From: Aeromicrobium flavum
Lineage (GTDB): Bacteria; Actinomycetota; Actinomycetes; Propionibacteriales; Nocardioidaceae
DNA length: 64,000 bases
Direction of reading: 5' to 3'
Assembly (NCBI RefSeq): GCF_007992115.1
Contig: NZ_BJZQ01000004.1
Span: forward strand, 124,001 to 188,000
A program made the translations under genes and the position numbers. Under the pieces are notes generated by a model. It did no database searches and had not been told where the DNA came from. It was given only the letters and a program-made list of their open reading frames with translations. Within the stretch, counting starts at the first letter, position 1. Each line of letters opens with the position of its first letter. Shown piece after piece: positions 30,782-39,626 of the stretch.

Positions 30782-31491
30782 CAGAGGAGCTCCGCCAGGT
30801 CGGAGACGACGACGTCCGCGCCGTGCTCGCGGAGGACGTCGGCACCGGCGCCGCGGTCGACGCCGATGACGAGGCCGAAGTCGCCGGCGGCTCCGGCCTG
30901 CACGCCCGAGACCGCGTCCTCCAGGACGACGGACCGGGTGGTGGGCACGCCGAGGCGCTCGGCGGCGGCCTCGAAGGTGTCGGGCTGCGGCTTGCCCGGG
31001 ATGCCCTCGGCAGCGGCGACCTCACCGTCGATGATCACCTCGAACCGGTCGGAGAGACCGGCGGCCTCGAGCACGAGCCTGGCGTTGCGCGAGCTCGAGA
31101 CGAGGGCCGACTTCACGCCGCGGGCCTCGAGGTCGTCGAGCAGCCGCACGGAGCCGGGGTAGGCCTCGACGCCGTCGGTGCGGAGCACGTCGGAGAAGTA
31201 GTCGTTCTTGCGGTTGCCGAGGGCGCAGACGGTCTCGGCGGCCGGGTCGTCGGAGGGGTCGCCCTGCGGCAGCGAGATGCCGCGCGACGCCAGGAAGGAG
31301 GCGACGCCTTCGTAGCGAGGCTTGCCGTCGACGTACGCGAAGTAGTCGTCGTCGGTGTACGGCGCGACCCCGGGATGGCCCTGCAGGAAGTCGGTGAACA
31401 TCCGGGCCCAGGCCCGCTGGTGCACCTCGGCGGTCGGAGTGATCACTCCGTCGAGGTCGAACAACGCGGCATCGTAGTCGTTCCAGTCCAC
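30781..31491 (-). CDS. Beta-phosphoglucomutase (HAD family)
   Basis: 236 residues. Interconverts beta-glucose 1-phosphate and glucose 6-phosphate through an aspartyl phosphate. HAD motif I is ALFDLDGVITPT (two catalytic Asp); motif II is VSSSRNA; the Lys is in PGKPQPDTF; the acidic pair is in VLEDAVSGVQAG. GLGNRKNDYF-like spacing (here ALGNRKND) is typical of the GH65-associated class. I chose the GTG at 31491 because TACGCT sits 6 nt upstream. The ATG at 31515 and longer starts in the same frame lack any Shine-Dalgarno. It is coupled to the GH65 gene. Confidence 0.9.
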   Translation of the reverse strand: MDWNDYDAALFDLDGVITPTAEVHQRAWARMFTDFLQGHPGVAPYTDDDYFAYVDGKPRYEGVASFLASRGISLPQGDPSDDPAAETVCALGNRKNDYFSDVLRTDGVEAYPGSVRLLDDLEARGVKSALVSSSRNARLVLEAAGLSDRFEVIIDGEVAAAEGIPGKPQPDTFEAAAERLGVPTTRSVVLEDAVSGVQAGAAGDFGLVIGVDRGAGADVLREHGADVVVSDLAELL

Positions 31492-31582
31492 GCGTTCAGC
31501 GTAGGCGTCCCACATGACGACGGCGTGAATGCGGGGGTCGACACGGCCGGAGCGTGGCGGAACGACGGCGAAAAGCGGGCCC

Positions 31583-32422
31583 TCAGCGGATGGTGACCTG
31601 CCGGCTGACCAGCTCACGGCGCGCGGTGCGCTCCTCGGACGTGAGCTCGTCCGTGGAGCCCTTGGCCTCCTCGAGCACCGCGGTGAAGTCGGGGACGGCC
31701 GCGTCGAGCTCCTCGGCGCCCACTCCGTCGAGCTCCCACACCGGCACGAGCAGGCCGTGCGCGCGGAAGATCCCGATCAGCTCCGTGCCCTCGCCGAGCC
31801 GGTCGGTGCCGGCGGCGCGCAGCCGGGCGAAGGCGTCCAGCAGCGGGCCCTCCTCGTCCAGCATGATCCAGCGCAGGTAGGCGTGGTCGCCCATGTGCGT
31901 GACGTAGGCGGACTCGGTGGCCGTGAGGCGCGTGGTCGGCGCGACCGTCGCGTTGGCCTCCTCCAGCGCCGCGGCGGCCTGGGACGATCCGCGGTCCTCC
32001 TCGACGAGCCACCAGTCGAAGCCCTCGTGCAGCTCGACGCGGAAGTCGCTCTCGGGGTCGATGAGGTCCTGCAGACGCGCGCCGACACCCGGCGACGTCA
32101 TGCGGATGGGGGTGCCGGGCTCGGTCTCGCGTGCGGTCTCGATGACGTGCGCCAGGTCGCGGCTGATGTCGCCGTGGTTGTGCATGACCTGCAGGCCGAC
32201 CCAGATCTCGCCGTCGGGCCGGACGAGGCCGGCGCCCGCGCCCGGGAGCAGCGAGCAGATCCGGACGGTGCCCCCGTCGCGCAGGCGGACCACCGCGGTG
32301 GCCGACGGCACGAACTCACGCAAGGCGACCCAGTCGCCCTCGGACGGGAGTCCCTCGAAGGTGCGCGCGACGAACGGCATGCGCTGCTTGGCCGGCTTGG
32401 TACCCCTCGACTTCTTGCCCAT
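31583..32422 (-). CDS. DUF5926-like protein
   Basis: 279 residues, cytoplasmic, acidic with a basic start (MGKKSRGTKPAKQRMP). Segments WVALREFVPSATAVV, ICSLLPGAGAGLVRPDG and VMHNHGDISRDLAHVI resemble the DUF5926 family of actinobacteria, sometimes mislabelled topoisomerase. The SEC-C zinc motif that begins many members is absent here. Function unknown. The ATG at 32422 has TAGCGT 7 nt upstream, favouring it over the in-frame GTG three codons earlier. It stands alone between the sugar phosphorylase pair and a regulatory ATPase. Confidence 0.8.
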   Translation of the reverse strand: MGKKSRGTKPAKQRMPFVARTFEGLPSEGDWVALREFVPSATAVVRLRDGGTVRICSLLPGAGAGLVRPDGEIWVGLQVMHNHGDISRDLAHVIETARETEPGTPIRMTSPGVGARLQDLIDPESDFRVELHEGFDWWLVEEDRGSSQAAAALEEANATVAPTTRLTATESAYVTHMGDHAYLRWIMLDEEGPLLDAFARLRAAGTDRLGEGTELIGIFRAHGLLVPVWELDGVGAEELDAAVPDFTAVLEEAKGSTDELTSEERTARRELVSRQVTIR

Positions 32423-32460
32423 GGCCGACACGCTATCCGTCGGCTGCCCGGCGCGGTCGG

Positions 32461-32853
32461 TCAGGCCAGCGTGAGCTCGGCGCGCACGCAGGTGCCGCCG
32501 CTGAGGTCGACCGACCAGCTGTCGGCGACCCGGCTGATGATCGACAGGCCCCGTCCGCCCAGGGAGTCCTCGTCGAACGGGCGCGGCACCATGTCGACGC
32601 CGTGGCCCGAGTCGCGGACGCTGAGCAGCAGGTGTCCGTCCTCGATGCTCCAGCCGATCTCCATCGTGCCGTCCTGGTCGGGCGTGCCGTGCGCGACGGC
32701 GTTGGCGATCATCTCACTCAGCACGATCAGGGCGTTGTCGATCACGGCCAGATCGGTGCGGTTGAGGGTGAGGAAGGCGGCCAGCTTCGTGCGGGCGATG
32801 CCCGGAGTGGAAGACTCGAATGGCAGTCGCACCACATCGCGACTGTGCACCAT
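32461..32853 (-). CDS. Anti-sigma-type ATP-binding regulator (HATPase_c_2)
   Basis: 130 residues, a single GHKL ATPase domain of the RsbW/SpoIIAB type. The N-box is VLSEMIANAVAHGT, the G1 box VRDSGHGVD and the G2 box GGRGLSII. Such proteins phosphorylate anti-sigma antagonists or bind sigma factors. No STAS-domain antagonist or sigma gene is adjacent, so the partner is elsewhere. The ATG at 32853 has GGAGGAGG with a 4-nt spacer. It is divergent from the rhodanese gene. Confidence 0.88.
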   Translation of the reverse strand: MVHSRDVVRLPFESSTPGIARTKLAAFLTLNRTDLAVIDNALIVLSEMIANAVAHGTPDQDGTMEIGWSIEDGHLLLSVRDSGHGVDMVPRPFDEDSLGGRGLSIISRVADSWSVDLSGGTCVRAELTLA

Positions 32854-32993
32854 CGGTCCTCCTCCCTGACACCGCTGCGCGCGGTGCCCCCTGGCCATGC
32901 AAGCACGCCGACCCGCGGCCGCGCAGACATGACTAGTACCAATTAACCATTCAACCGTCATCGAGACAAGGCCCCGCGGAGGTTCCCGAGATC

Positions 32994-33314
32994 ATGAGCG
33001 ACCACGAACCGCCCCGCGTCGAGGTGTCCGACCTGCCCGATCCGGTGCCGGCCGACTGGGTCGTGCTGGACGTCCGCGAGCCCTTCGAGTGGGAGGCGGG
33101 GCACATCGCGGGCGCCACGCACGTGCCCCTGGGCGACCTCCCGACGCGCGTGGACGAGCTCGATCCCGAGCGCCCGCTGCTGGTGGTGTGTCACCTCGGC
33201 CAGCGGTCGGCGTACGCCACCGCGTGGCTCACGTCGATCGGCCGTGAGGCCGTCAACCTCGAGGGCGGAATGGACGCCTGGGAGGCCGCCGGCAGGCCGG
33301 TCGTCACCCCGTGA
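32994..33314 (+). CDS. Rhodanese-like sulfurtransferase
   Basis: 106 residues, one rhodanese domain. It opens with VVLDVREPFEWEAGHI, and the active-site loop is VVCHLGQRS with the catalytic cysteine. Single-domain proteins of this kind transfer sulfane sulfur or act as PspE/GlpE-like enzymes; the acceptor is unknown. GGAGG lies 11 nt before the ATG. It ends 58 bp before the TetR gene and may be independent of it. Confidence 0.92.
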   Translation: MSDHEPPRVEVSDLPDPVPADWVVLDVREPFEWEAGHIAGATHVPLGDLPTRVDELDPERPLLVVCHLGQRSAYATAWLTSIGREAVNLEGGMDAWEAAGRPVVTP

Positions 33315-33336
33315 CCCATCGCACGTGACGAATTCT

Positions 33337-33387
33337 TTGCACCACTAGTCCCCGAGTGCAAGAATGCACTGCATGAGCGATAGTGCA
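33337..33387 (+). promoter_or_regulatory. Promoter and putative autoregulatory operator of tetR-mmpL
   Basis: -35-like TTGCAC (33337-33342), 17-bp spacer, -10-like AAGAAT (33360-33365), then 7 nt to the ATG at 33373. The palindrome AGTGCA-AGAA-TGCACT (33355-33370) covers the -10 box. Further TGCAC/AGTGCA half-sites lie at 33338-33342 and 33382-33387. This is a plausible operator for the adjacent TetR; the assignment is inferred. Confidence 0.55.
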
Positions 33388-33966
33388 GGTGGATCACGCC
33401 GGGAGCGAACGCTCCGGGCGATCATCCGCAGTGCGCGAGAGCTCACCGACGAGCACGGGCTCGACGGCTTCACGATGGAGCAGCTGGCGGAGCGGACGGG
33501 CGTCTCGCGACGCACCCTGTTCAACTACGTCCCGGGCAAGGTCGACGCGGTGCTCGGCCCCGAGAAGACGCTCGACCCCGCGATCATCGAGGCCTTCCTG
33601 GCCGGTGGCCCCACCGGCGACCTCCTGGTCGACGTCAAGGAGATCGTGCGGGCCTCGCTCCAGGCCGACGTGCCCGACCCGGCGGAGCTGGCGGCGGTCC
33701 GCCGCCTCCTGCGCAAGGACACGCGCCTGATGCTGGCGGTCCACGAGCGGTTCGTCGAGAAGTCGCGCGAGCTCTCGGACGCGATCGCCACCCGCGAGGG
33801 CCGCCAGGTCGATCCCCTCGACCTGCGGATCATCGGGACGCTCATCATCAGCCTCTGCGACATCGCCCTCGACGAGTCGCTCGCCCAGCCCACCCGCACC
33901 GTCGCGGAGTGCTTCGACCACGCCTTCGACGCGATGAGCTCGCTCTTCGCGCCCCGTCCGGCCTGA
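33373..33966 (+). CDS. TetR-family repressor next to MMPL transporter
   Basis: 197 residues. The N-terminal helix-turn-helix (about 15-62) reads FTMEQLAERTGVSRRTLFNYVPGK, a typical TetR_N; the ligand-binding helical domain is not assignable to a chemical class. I chose the ATG at 33373, since a promoter-like element ends 7 nt before it. An in-frame ATG at 33364 lies within the palindrome. It is 42 bp upstream of the MMPL gene on the same strand, so it likely represses itself and the exporter. Confidence 0.9.
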   Translation: MSDSAGGSRRERTLRAIIRSARELTDEHGLDGFTMEQLAERTGVSRRTLFNYVPGKVDAVLGPEKTLDPAIIEAFLAGGPTGDLLVDVKEIVRASLQADVPDPAELAAVRRLLRKDTRLMLAVHERFVEKSRELSDAIATREGRQVDPLDLRIIGTLIISLCDIALDESLAQPTRTVAECFDHAFDAMSSLFAPRPA

Positions 33967-34008
33967 CCCCCTTTCCGCACCACCTCACCCACGGGAGAAC
34001 ACCGCCTC

Positions 34009-36330
34009 ATGGCAACCCTGCTCTATCGACTCGGCAAGACCGCCTACCGGCGCTGGCCGATCTTCATCGCCGGCTGGCTCGTGGTCCTCGTGGGCCTCGG
34101 CGCCGTGGCCGGCTACCTGTCCAAGCCGATGTCCAACACCTTCTCCATCCCCGGGATCGAGTCGGTCGAGACCGCCGAGCTGCAGCAGGAGCTGTTCCCC
34201 GACGCTGAGGCCGTCGACGCCCCCACCGCGACGATCGTGGTGGCGGCCCCCGAGGGCAAGACGCTCGCGCAGCAGCCGCAGGCCGCCGCCGTCGCGTCCC
34301 TGGTGGCCGACCTCAACGCACTCGACGACGTCACGGACGGCGTCGTCGGTCCCGTCGAGGCCGCCGCCGGCCTCGAGGCCCAGGTGAACGCCGGCATCGA
34401 CGACGCGGAGGCCCAGGCGAAGGCGGCCGGGCAGCCGTTCGACCGTGAGGCCGCTCTCGCGCAGGCGAAGACGCAGATCGCGTCCGCCACCCCGCTCTCC
34501 GACGACGGACGCGTCGGCACCGTCGCGTTCACCTTCGACGAGCCCACCGTGCTCGAGGTGACGCCCGAGATGCAGGACGAGGTCCGTGCGGTCATCGACG
34601 ACGCCCGGGACACCGGGCTGACCGTCGAGGTCTCCGGCTCGGCGATGCAGTCCATGGAGCCCGGTGGAGCCTCCTCCGAGCTCATCGGCATCGCCCTGGC
34701 GCTGGTGATCCTGGCACTGACGTTCGGCTCGCTCGTCGCGGCCGGAATGCCCATCGTCACCGCCGGCATCGGCGTCGGCATCGGCATCACCGCCATCACG
34801 GCGATGACCGCGATCACCGAGGTGCCCTCGAGCACCACGGCGCTGGCCAGCATGCTGGGCCTGGCGGTCGGCATCGACTACGCGCTGTTCATCCTCGCCC
34901 GCTACCGCAACGAGCTCGACCACACCGACGACCGCGAGGAGGCCATCGGCGTCGCCGTCGGCACCGCCGGCTCGGCCGTCGTGTTCGCCGGCCTGACCGT
35001 GATCATCGCCCTCGTCGCACTGAGCGTCGTGGGGATCTCGTTCCTGACCGCCATGGGCCTGGGCGCCGCCGCGACCGTCACCGTCGCGGTCCTCGTCGCG
35101 CTCACGCTGCTGCCGGCCATCCTCGGCCTGCTGAAGTCGAAGGCGTTCGGCGGCACCTTCCGCCGCTACACCCCCGCCCGCGAGGCCAACGGCCACATCC
35201 TCAACAATGGCGTCCGCTGGGCCCGGTTCCTGGGCAAGGCGCCGCTGGTGTGGGTGCTGCTGGTGATCGTGGGCCTCGGCGCCCTCGCGCTGCCGGTCAA
35301 GGACATGCACCTGGCACTGCCCACCGACAGCACCGCAGCGAAGGACACGACGCAGCGCAAGGCGTCGGACCTAGTCACCGAGGCGTTCGGCCCCGGCCGG
35401 CTCTCGCCGATGCTGCTGGTCGTCGACGCTCGCGAGATCGAGGACCCGCAGGCCCGGCAGGCGGCCTACCAGGCCGTCACCACCTGGGCCGCCGGCCAGG
35501 ACGACGTCGCCAACGCGATGATGGCGGCGGGCAACGAGAAGGGTGCGATGGTCCTCATCCAGCCCTCCTCCGGCGCCGAGGACGCGGCCACCGAGGACCT
35601 GCTCGAGTCGCTGCGCGACGGCGAGGAGGCCATCGAGTCCGAGACCGGCACGAAGGTCGGCGTCACCGGACTCACGGCCATCCAGGCGGACGTCTCGGAG
35701 AAGCTCGCCGACGCGCTGCCCGTGTACCTGGCGATCGTCATCGGCCTGGCGTTCGTGCTGCTGGTGATGGTGTTCCGCTCGCTGCTGGTGCCGCTGACCG
35801 CCACCCTGGGCTTCCTGCTCTCGGTGATGGCCACGCTCGGCGCGACCGTCGCGATCTTCCAGGAGGGCATGTTCGGGATCTTCCCGGGCCAGCCCATCGT
35901 CAGCTTCATCCCGATCTTCCTGATCGGCGTGGTGTTCGGCCTGGCGATGGACTACCAGGTGTTCCTCGTGACGCGCATCCGTGAGGCCCACGTCCACGGC
36001 GCCTCGTTCCGCGAGTCGGTCGTCGACGGGTTCCGCAACAGCGCCCGCGTGGTGACGTCGGCGGCCCTGATCATGACCGCCGTGTTCGCCGGCTTCATCT
36101 TCATGGACGAGCCGATCGTGCAGTCGATGGGCTTCGCGCTCGCCGCCGCGGTCATCTTCGACGCCTTCGTGGTGCGCCTGGTGCTGATCCCGGCGCTGAT
36201 GTACCTCATGGGCGAGAAGGCCTGGTACCTGCCGAAGTGGCTGGACCGGATCATCCCGAACGTCGACATCGAGGGCGAGAACCTGCACCGCCCCCACCTG
36301 GAGGAGCACTACGCCACGGTGAAGGCCTGA
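34009..36330 (+). CDS. MMPL/RND-family membrane transporter
   Basis: 773 residues, about 12 transmembrane segments in two halves, each with a large extracytoplasmic loop. The diagnostic RND sequences GLAVGIDYALFILARYR (first half) and FGLAMDYQVFLVTRIRE (second half) carry the intramembrane Asp-Tyr pair used for proton coupling. Actinobacterial MMPL proteins export lipids, siderophores or drugs; without mycolic-acid genes here, a lipid or drug substrate is only a guess. A putative palindromic terminator follows at 36343. Confidence 0.93.
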   Translation: MATLLYRLGKTAYRRWPIFIAGWLVVLVGLGAVAGYLSKPMSNTFSIPGIESVETAELQQELFPDAEAVDAPTATIVVAAPEGKTLAQQPQAAAVASLVADLNALDDVTDGVVGPVEAAAGLEAQVNAGIDDAEAQAKAAGQPFDREAALAQAKTQIASATPLSDDGRVGTVAFTFDEPTVLEVTPEMQDEVRAVIDDARDTGLTVEVSGSAMQSMEPGGASSELIGIALALVILALTFGSLVAAGMPIVTAGIGVGIGITAITAMTAITEVPSSTTALASMLGLAVGIDYALFILARYRNELDHTDDREEAIGVAVGTAGSAVVFAGLTVIIALVALSVVGISFLTAMGLGAAATVTVAVLVALTLLPAILGLLKSKAFGGTFRRYTPAREANGHILNNGVRWARFLGKAPLVWVLLVIVGLGALALPVKDMHLALPTDSTAAKDTTQRKASDLVTEAFGPGRLSPMLLVVDAREIEDPQARQAAYQAVTTWAAGQDDVANAMMAAGNEKGAMVLIQPSSGAEDAATEDLLESLRDGEEAIESETGTKVGVTGLTAIQADVSEKLADALPVYLAIVIGLAFVLLVMVFRSLLVPLTATLGFLLSVMATLGATVAIFQEGMFGIFPGQPIVSFIPIFLIGVVFGLAMDYQVFLVTRIREAHVHGASFRESVVDGFRNSARVVTSAALIMTAVFAGFIFMDEPIVQSMGFALAAAVIFDAFVVRLVLIPALMYLMGEKAWYLPKWLDRIIPNVDIEGENLHRPHLEEHYATVKA

Positions 36331-36342
36331 TCCACGACCGGC

Positions 36343-36377
36343 ACGGGCTGTCCACGGTGCGTCCGTGGGCAGCCCGT
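36343..36377. terminator. Bidirectional terminator-like hairpin after MMPL gene
   Basis: ACGGGCTG pairs with CAGCCCGT, and the inner CCACGG pairs with CCGTGG, between the convergent MMPL and CPBP genes. There is no U-tract. Confidence 0.65.
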
Positions 36378-36394
36378 CGTCGTTCGTGCGGGAC

Positions 36395-37468
36395 TCAGCG
36401 ACCCCAGACGCCGGGGTCGCCGGGGTAGAACGGGGCGTTGGACGGCACCTCCGGCCGCGGGGCGGCGACGGGCGCGGCCGGTGGCGCGGGTGGTGCGACC
36501 ACGGGCGGCATCTCGCCCGGCGGGACGTACGGCGGCGGGGGCACCACGCGGTACGCCGGTGCCGGGGTGGGCAGCGGCGGCAGGGGCGCGCGACGGCGCT
36601 GCAGGCCGCCCCGGCGGGCGAACCACTCGACCAGCGCCCAGTAGACCAGGCACATGAGGGTGGACGGCACGACCTCGTCGAGCAGGCCGGCGCCCTCGCC
36701 ACTGGAGTCGACCAGGCCGACCAGGTCGAGCACCATCAGCACGACGTTGTTGGCCACGTGCAGGCCGATCGCGGCCTCCAGGCCCCCGGTACGGATCGTC
36801 ATCACCGCGGCGATCACGCCGAAGGCGAAGACCGACACCAGGCCCCAGAAGTCGTACAGGTGGCCGGCCGCGAACAGCACGCTCGTGGCCAGGACGGGCA
36901 CGGCGGCCCACCGCGTCCACGAGCCGATCAGCTGGAGCAGGCCGCCGCGGAACACGTACTCCTCGGCTGCGGCCTGGAACGGCACCAGCAGCAGCACGAC
37001 GAGCAGGGACGCGACGGCGCGGCCGTCGAGGGAGTCGAACCGCACGGACTCGTCGCCGCCGATCGCGGCGACCACCACCGCCAGGCCCAGGCTCACCCCG
37101 ACCACGACGAACGCCAGCACGGCGCACCGGCCGAGCCACCCCCACCGCAGGTGCCCGGCGACCGAGTGCAGGAAGCCGACGTGACGCCGCCAGACGACGG
37201 CGACCGGCACGAGCACGCACGGGAGCATGGCGGCGATGACGCCCAGCTGGAACGCCAGCTCGCCGGGATCGTCCAGCGGGACCTCGTCGGACATCGCGTC
37301 CAGCCACGCCTCGGGATCGTTGCCCGCGATCGCCAGGACGACCATCGCGACGAGGACGATGCCGAGAGCCAGGAACGCGTAGGCGACGGCACCGAGGAGG
37401 GCGGCCACGGGCAGGCGCCAGTGGGCGAAGTCGGGAGAGTCGCGCACGAGGCGGTGGTAGGGCGTCAC
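36395..37468 (-). CDS. CPBP-family intramembrane metalloprotease
   Basis: 357 residues with about eight transmembrane helices. The abortive-infection/CAAX protease motifs are EEYVFRG (E-E-x-x-x-R), a histidine in FAAGHLYD, and GLHVANNVVL. The C-terminal 80 residues are cytoplasmic and rich in Pro/Ala, ending PGDPGVWGR. The substrate is unknown. I prefer the GTG at 37468 because the frame begins only six codons earlier at a TTG; neither has a Shine-Dalgarno. It is separated from hup by a strong hairpin. Confidence 0.88.
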   Translation of the reverse strand: MTPYHRLVRDSPDFAHWRLPVAALLGAVAYAFLALGIVLVAMVVLAIAGNDPEAWLDAMSDEVPLDDPGELAFQLGVIAAMLPCVLVPVAVVWRRHVGFLHSVAGHLRWGWLGRCAVLAFVVVGVSLGLAVVVAAIGGDESVRFDSLDGRAVASLLVVLLLVPFQAAAEEYVFRGGLLQLIGSWTRWAAVPVLATSVLFAAGHLYDFWGLVSVFAFGVIAAVMTIRTGGLEAAIGLHVANNVVLMVLDLVGLVDSSGEGAGLLDEVVPSTLMCLVYWALVEWFARRGGLQRRRAPLPPLPTPAPAYRVVPPPPYVPPGEMPPVVAPPAPPAAPVAAPRPEVPSNAPFYPGDPGVWGR

Positions 37469-37490
37469 CGTGGCATCGTCACACAACGCA

Positions 37491-37530
37491 CGACGCCCCC
37501 GGCCCTGAGTCCACAGGGGCGGGGGCGTCG
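37491..37530 (-). terminator. Terminator of hup
   Basis: The perfect 10-bp stem CGACGCCCCC/GGGGGCGTCG carries an inner CCCTG/CAGGG hairpin, 14 bp after the hup stop on the minus strand. There is no T-run. Confidence 0.8.
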
Positions 37531-37544
37531 GAACGCGAAAGGAC

Positions 37545-37823
37545 TTACTTCGCGGCGGCCTTGAGGCGCGAGCCGGCGCTGACCTTCACGCCGAAGCCGG
37601 CCGGGATGTCGATGGTCTCGCCGGTGGCGGGGTTGCGGCCCGTGCGGGCGGCGCGAGCGACACGCTCGACCGAGAGCACACCGGGGATGGAGATCTTCTC
37701 GCCCTTGGCGACCGAGTCGATGACGAGCTCGGCGAAGGCGGTGACGAACTCGTCGACGTCCTTCTTGGTGCTGCCGGTCTTGGCGGCCAGCTCGGCCACG
37801 AGATCGTTGCGGGAAAGTGCCAC
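37545..37823 (-). CDS. hup: DNA-binding protein HU
   Basis: 92-residue nucleoid protein. It has the short HU form, with helix-strand core LSVERVARAARTGRNPATGETI containing the G-R-N-P-x-T-G-E arm tip and a VSAGSRLKAA C terminus. It lacks the long Lys/Ala tail of mycobacterial HupB. The GTG start follows AGGAG by 8 nt, and TAGACT near 37867-37862 is a candidate -10 box, so this gene has a normal leader unlike many neighbours. It is monocistronic, bounded by the 37491-37530 hairpin. Confidence 0.96.
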   Translation of the reverse strand: MALSRNDLVAELAAKTGSTKKDVDEFVTAFAELVIDSVAKGEKISIPGVLSVERVARAARTGRNPATGETIDIPAGFGVKVSAGSRLKAAAK

Positions 37824-37920
37824 GATTCTGCTCCTGAAATGGATGAAATGGGTACTGCGTCAGTCTAGGGATGAAGCATTGGGCCCTGACCCCCGGGGCC
37901 TCCCGGCGTGTCGCGAGATT

Positions 37921-38577
37921 TCAGTCCCAATCCGGCGCAGGACCGTCGACGAGTCCCTCGATCGACCCGAGGTAGGACTCGCGGGACACGACGCGGACCC
38001 CGAGCGTGGCCAGGTGCGGCGTCTGCCACTGGGTGTCGACGAGCCAGTCCGGCAGCTCCGACATCAGCTCGACCAGACCCACCAGCGCGGCCTTCGAGGC
38101 GTCGGTGCGGTGGTGGAACATCGACTCCCCCGCGAAGAGCCCTCCGAGCCCCACCCCGTACAGCCCCCCGACCAGGCGACCGTCCTCGTCCCGTGTCTCG
38201 ACGCTGTGCGCGTAGCCCAGCGCGTACAGCCGCACGTACGCGGCGCGGATCGACCGGTCGATCCACGACCCCGGCCGGCGTGGGTCGGCGCAGGCGTCGA
38301 TCACGGCCTCGAAGTCGGTGTCGACGGTGATCGTGAACGACCGCATCGAGCGCCTCAGCGAGCGCGAGACGCGCAGGTCGCCCGGCCCGATCACCCCGCG
38401 TTCCAGGGGAGACCACCACAGCAGGCGGCGCCGGTCGGGCATCGGGAAGGCACCGCGCCGGTAGGCCTCGACGAGGGTCTCCGGCTCGAGGTCGGCGCCG
38501 AAGGCGATGCAGTCGTCCTCGGGCCACTCCGCGGGATCGAACGCCCACGGCGTCGGCGGCAGGGGGACCGGCTTCAT
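37921..38577 (-). CDS. aat: Leucyl/phenylalanyl-tRNA-protein transferase
   Basis: Adds Leu or Phe to proteins with N-terminal Arg or Lys, marking them for ClpS/ClpAP-type degradation (the N-end rule). 218 residues, normal length. Landmarks: IAFGADLEPETLVEAYRRGAFPM at the N terminus, WWSPLERGV, the SVETRDEDGRLVGGLYG strand, and GGLFAGESMFH, the family signature near residues 148-158. The ATG overlaps the phosphotransferase stop by ATGA. The in-frame extension upstream runs inside that gene and is not used. Confidence 0.95.
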   Translation of the reverse strand: MKPVPLPPTPWAFDPAEWPEDDCIAFGADLEPETLVEAYRRGAFPMPDRRRLLWWSPLERGVIGPGDLRVSRSLRRSMRSFTITVDTDFEAVIDACADPRRPGSWIDRSIRAAYVRLYALGYAHSVETRDEDGRLVGGLYGVGLGGLFAGESMFHHRTDASKAALVGLVELMSELPDWLVDTQWQTPHLATLGVRVVSRESYLGSIEGLVDGPAPDWD

Positions 38578-39539
38578 GCGTCCAGCATGGAGGTCAGGTG
38601 GTGGTCGACCGCCGCGCCCCACTCGCCGATCTCCGCCGCGGTCGCCGTCAGCAGCGCGCGGTGCCAGGTGACGGCCCGGTTCACGGCGTGGGTGAAGCCC
38701 GAGGCGCGCCACAGCTCCTCGAACTCGTCGGGCTCGACCTCCCACGCCTCGGTCCACGCGGTCACGACCTCCGACCACGGCACGGATCCCTCCCCCGTGA
38801 CCACGCCGTACGGGACCGAGAGGACCTCGACCGCGTGCGCCCACATCCCGTCACCGAGGTCGAAGAACGAGATCCGGTCGTCGTGGCCGTGGAGGTTCCA
38901 CGGGTGGAGGTCGCCGTGCTGCCACGTGGACGGCACGGGCGACTCGACCAGTCGGGCGCAGGCGTCGACCAGCTCGGGGCGGCGGGCCCGCAGCTCGGTG
39001 ATCCGGTCCGGGGGGACGCGTCCGCCCTGGTCGGCGGGCGACTGCTCGTGGATCTCCAGCAGCCGGTCGAACCGTGCCACCACCGTCTCGGGGCCGGCGT
39101 CCGGCAGGCCCGTGGCGAGGAGTTCGTCCCGATGTCCCGCGAGGGCGCGCTGCACCCGCGCGGCCTCGTCGAGCGCACGGCGCCAGTCCTCGAGCGTCGG
39201 CGTCCGCTCGTCGCCGAGCGTCGGACCGTCGTCGAGCGTGAGCATCCACCCCTGCTCGGCCTCGACCGCGAGCGGGTCCTGCACCGACCCGGGCACCAGG
39301 CGCGCCATCTCCCGCTGCAGCGCCGGCTCGAACGCCATCGACGGACAGGTGGCCTTGAACCAGACCCGGCCCCGGTCGGTGGGGATCGTCAGCTGGGTCG
39401 ACCACGGCCGGATCCGTGGCTGCTCGACGGGACCGCTGATCGTCAGGTCGTGGACGGCGAGCGCGTCCTCGATCCAGGCCCGCGCACGGGCGTGCCACTG
39501 GGGAGTCGCCACCTGCACGGAGAACGGCTCTTGCGCCAT
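38574..39539 (-). CDS. APH-fold phosphotransferase, substrate unknown
   Basis: 321 residues. It has the aminoglycoside/choline-kinase-like fold: the catalytic loop QHGDLHPWNLH (H-G-D-x-x-x-x-N) and the metal-binding D in ISFFDLGD. Members include small-molecule kinases of many kinds, so antibiotic resistance should not be inferred. TAGGGT lies 6 nt before the ATG (leaderless pattern). It is translationally coupled to aat. Confidence 0.88.
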   Translation of the reverse strand: MAQEPFSVQVATPQWHARARAWIEDALAVHDLTISGPVEQPRIRPWSTQLTIPTDRGRVWFKATCPSMAFEPALQREMARLVPGSVQDPLAVEAEQGWMLTLDDGPTLGDERTPTLEDWRRALDEAARVQRALAGHRDELLATGLPDAGPETVVARFDRLLEIHEQSPADQGGRVPPDRITELRARRPELVDACARLVESPVPSTWQHGDLHPWNLHGHDDRISFFDLGDGMWAHAVEVLSVPYGVVTGEGSVPWSEVVTAWTEAWEVEPDEFEELWRASGFTHAVNRAVTWHRALLTATAAEIGEWGAAVDHHLTSMLDA

Positions 39540-39626
39540 GGAGCCACCCTAGGGGCGCTCCGCCGCCGGTTCCGTGCTCCGACGCGGTCGACAGGCGCAT
39601 TCGCGCAGCCTTCCTATGCTTGCGGC

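Noticed and set aside
37505-37518. GTCCACAGG as a DnaA box
   Set aside because: It is the inner loop of the hup terminator and matches the consensus only partly.
38574-39539. Aminoglycoside-resistance kinase
   Set aside because: Only the broad fold motifs are present, and the gene is coupled to aat in a housekeeping context.
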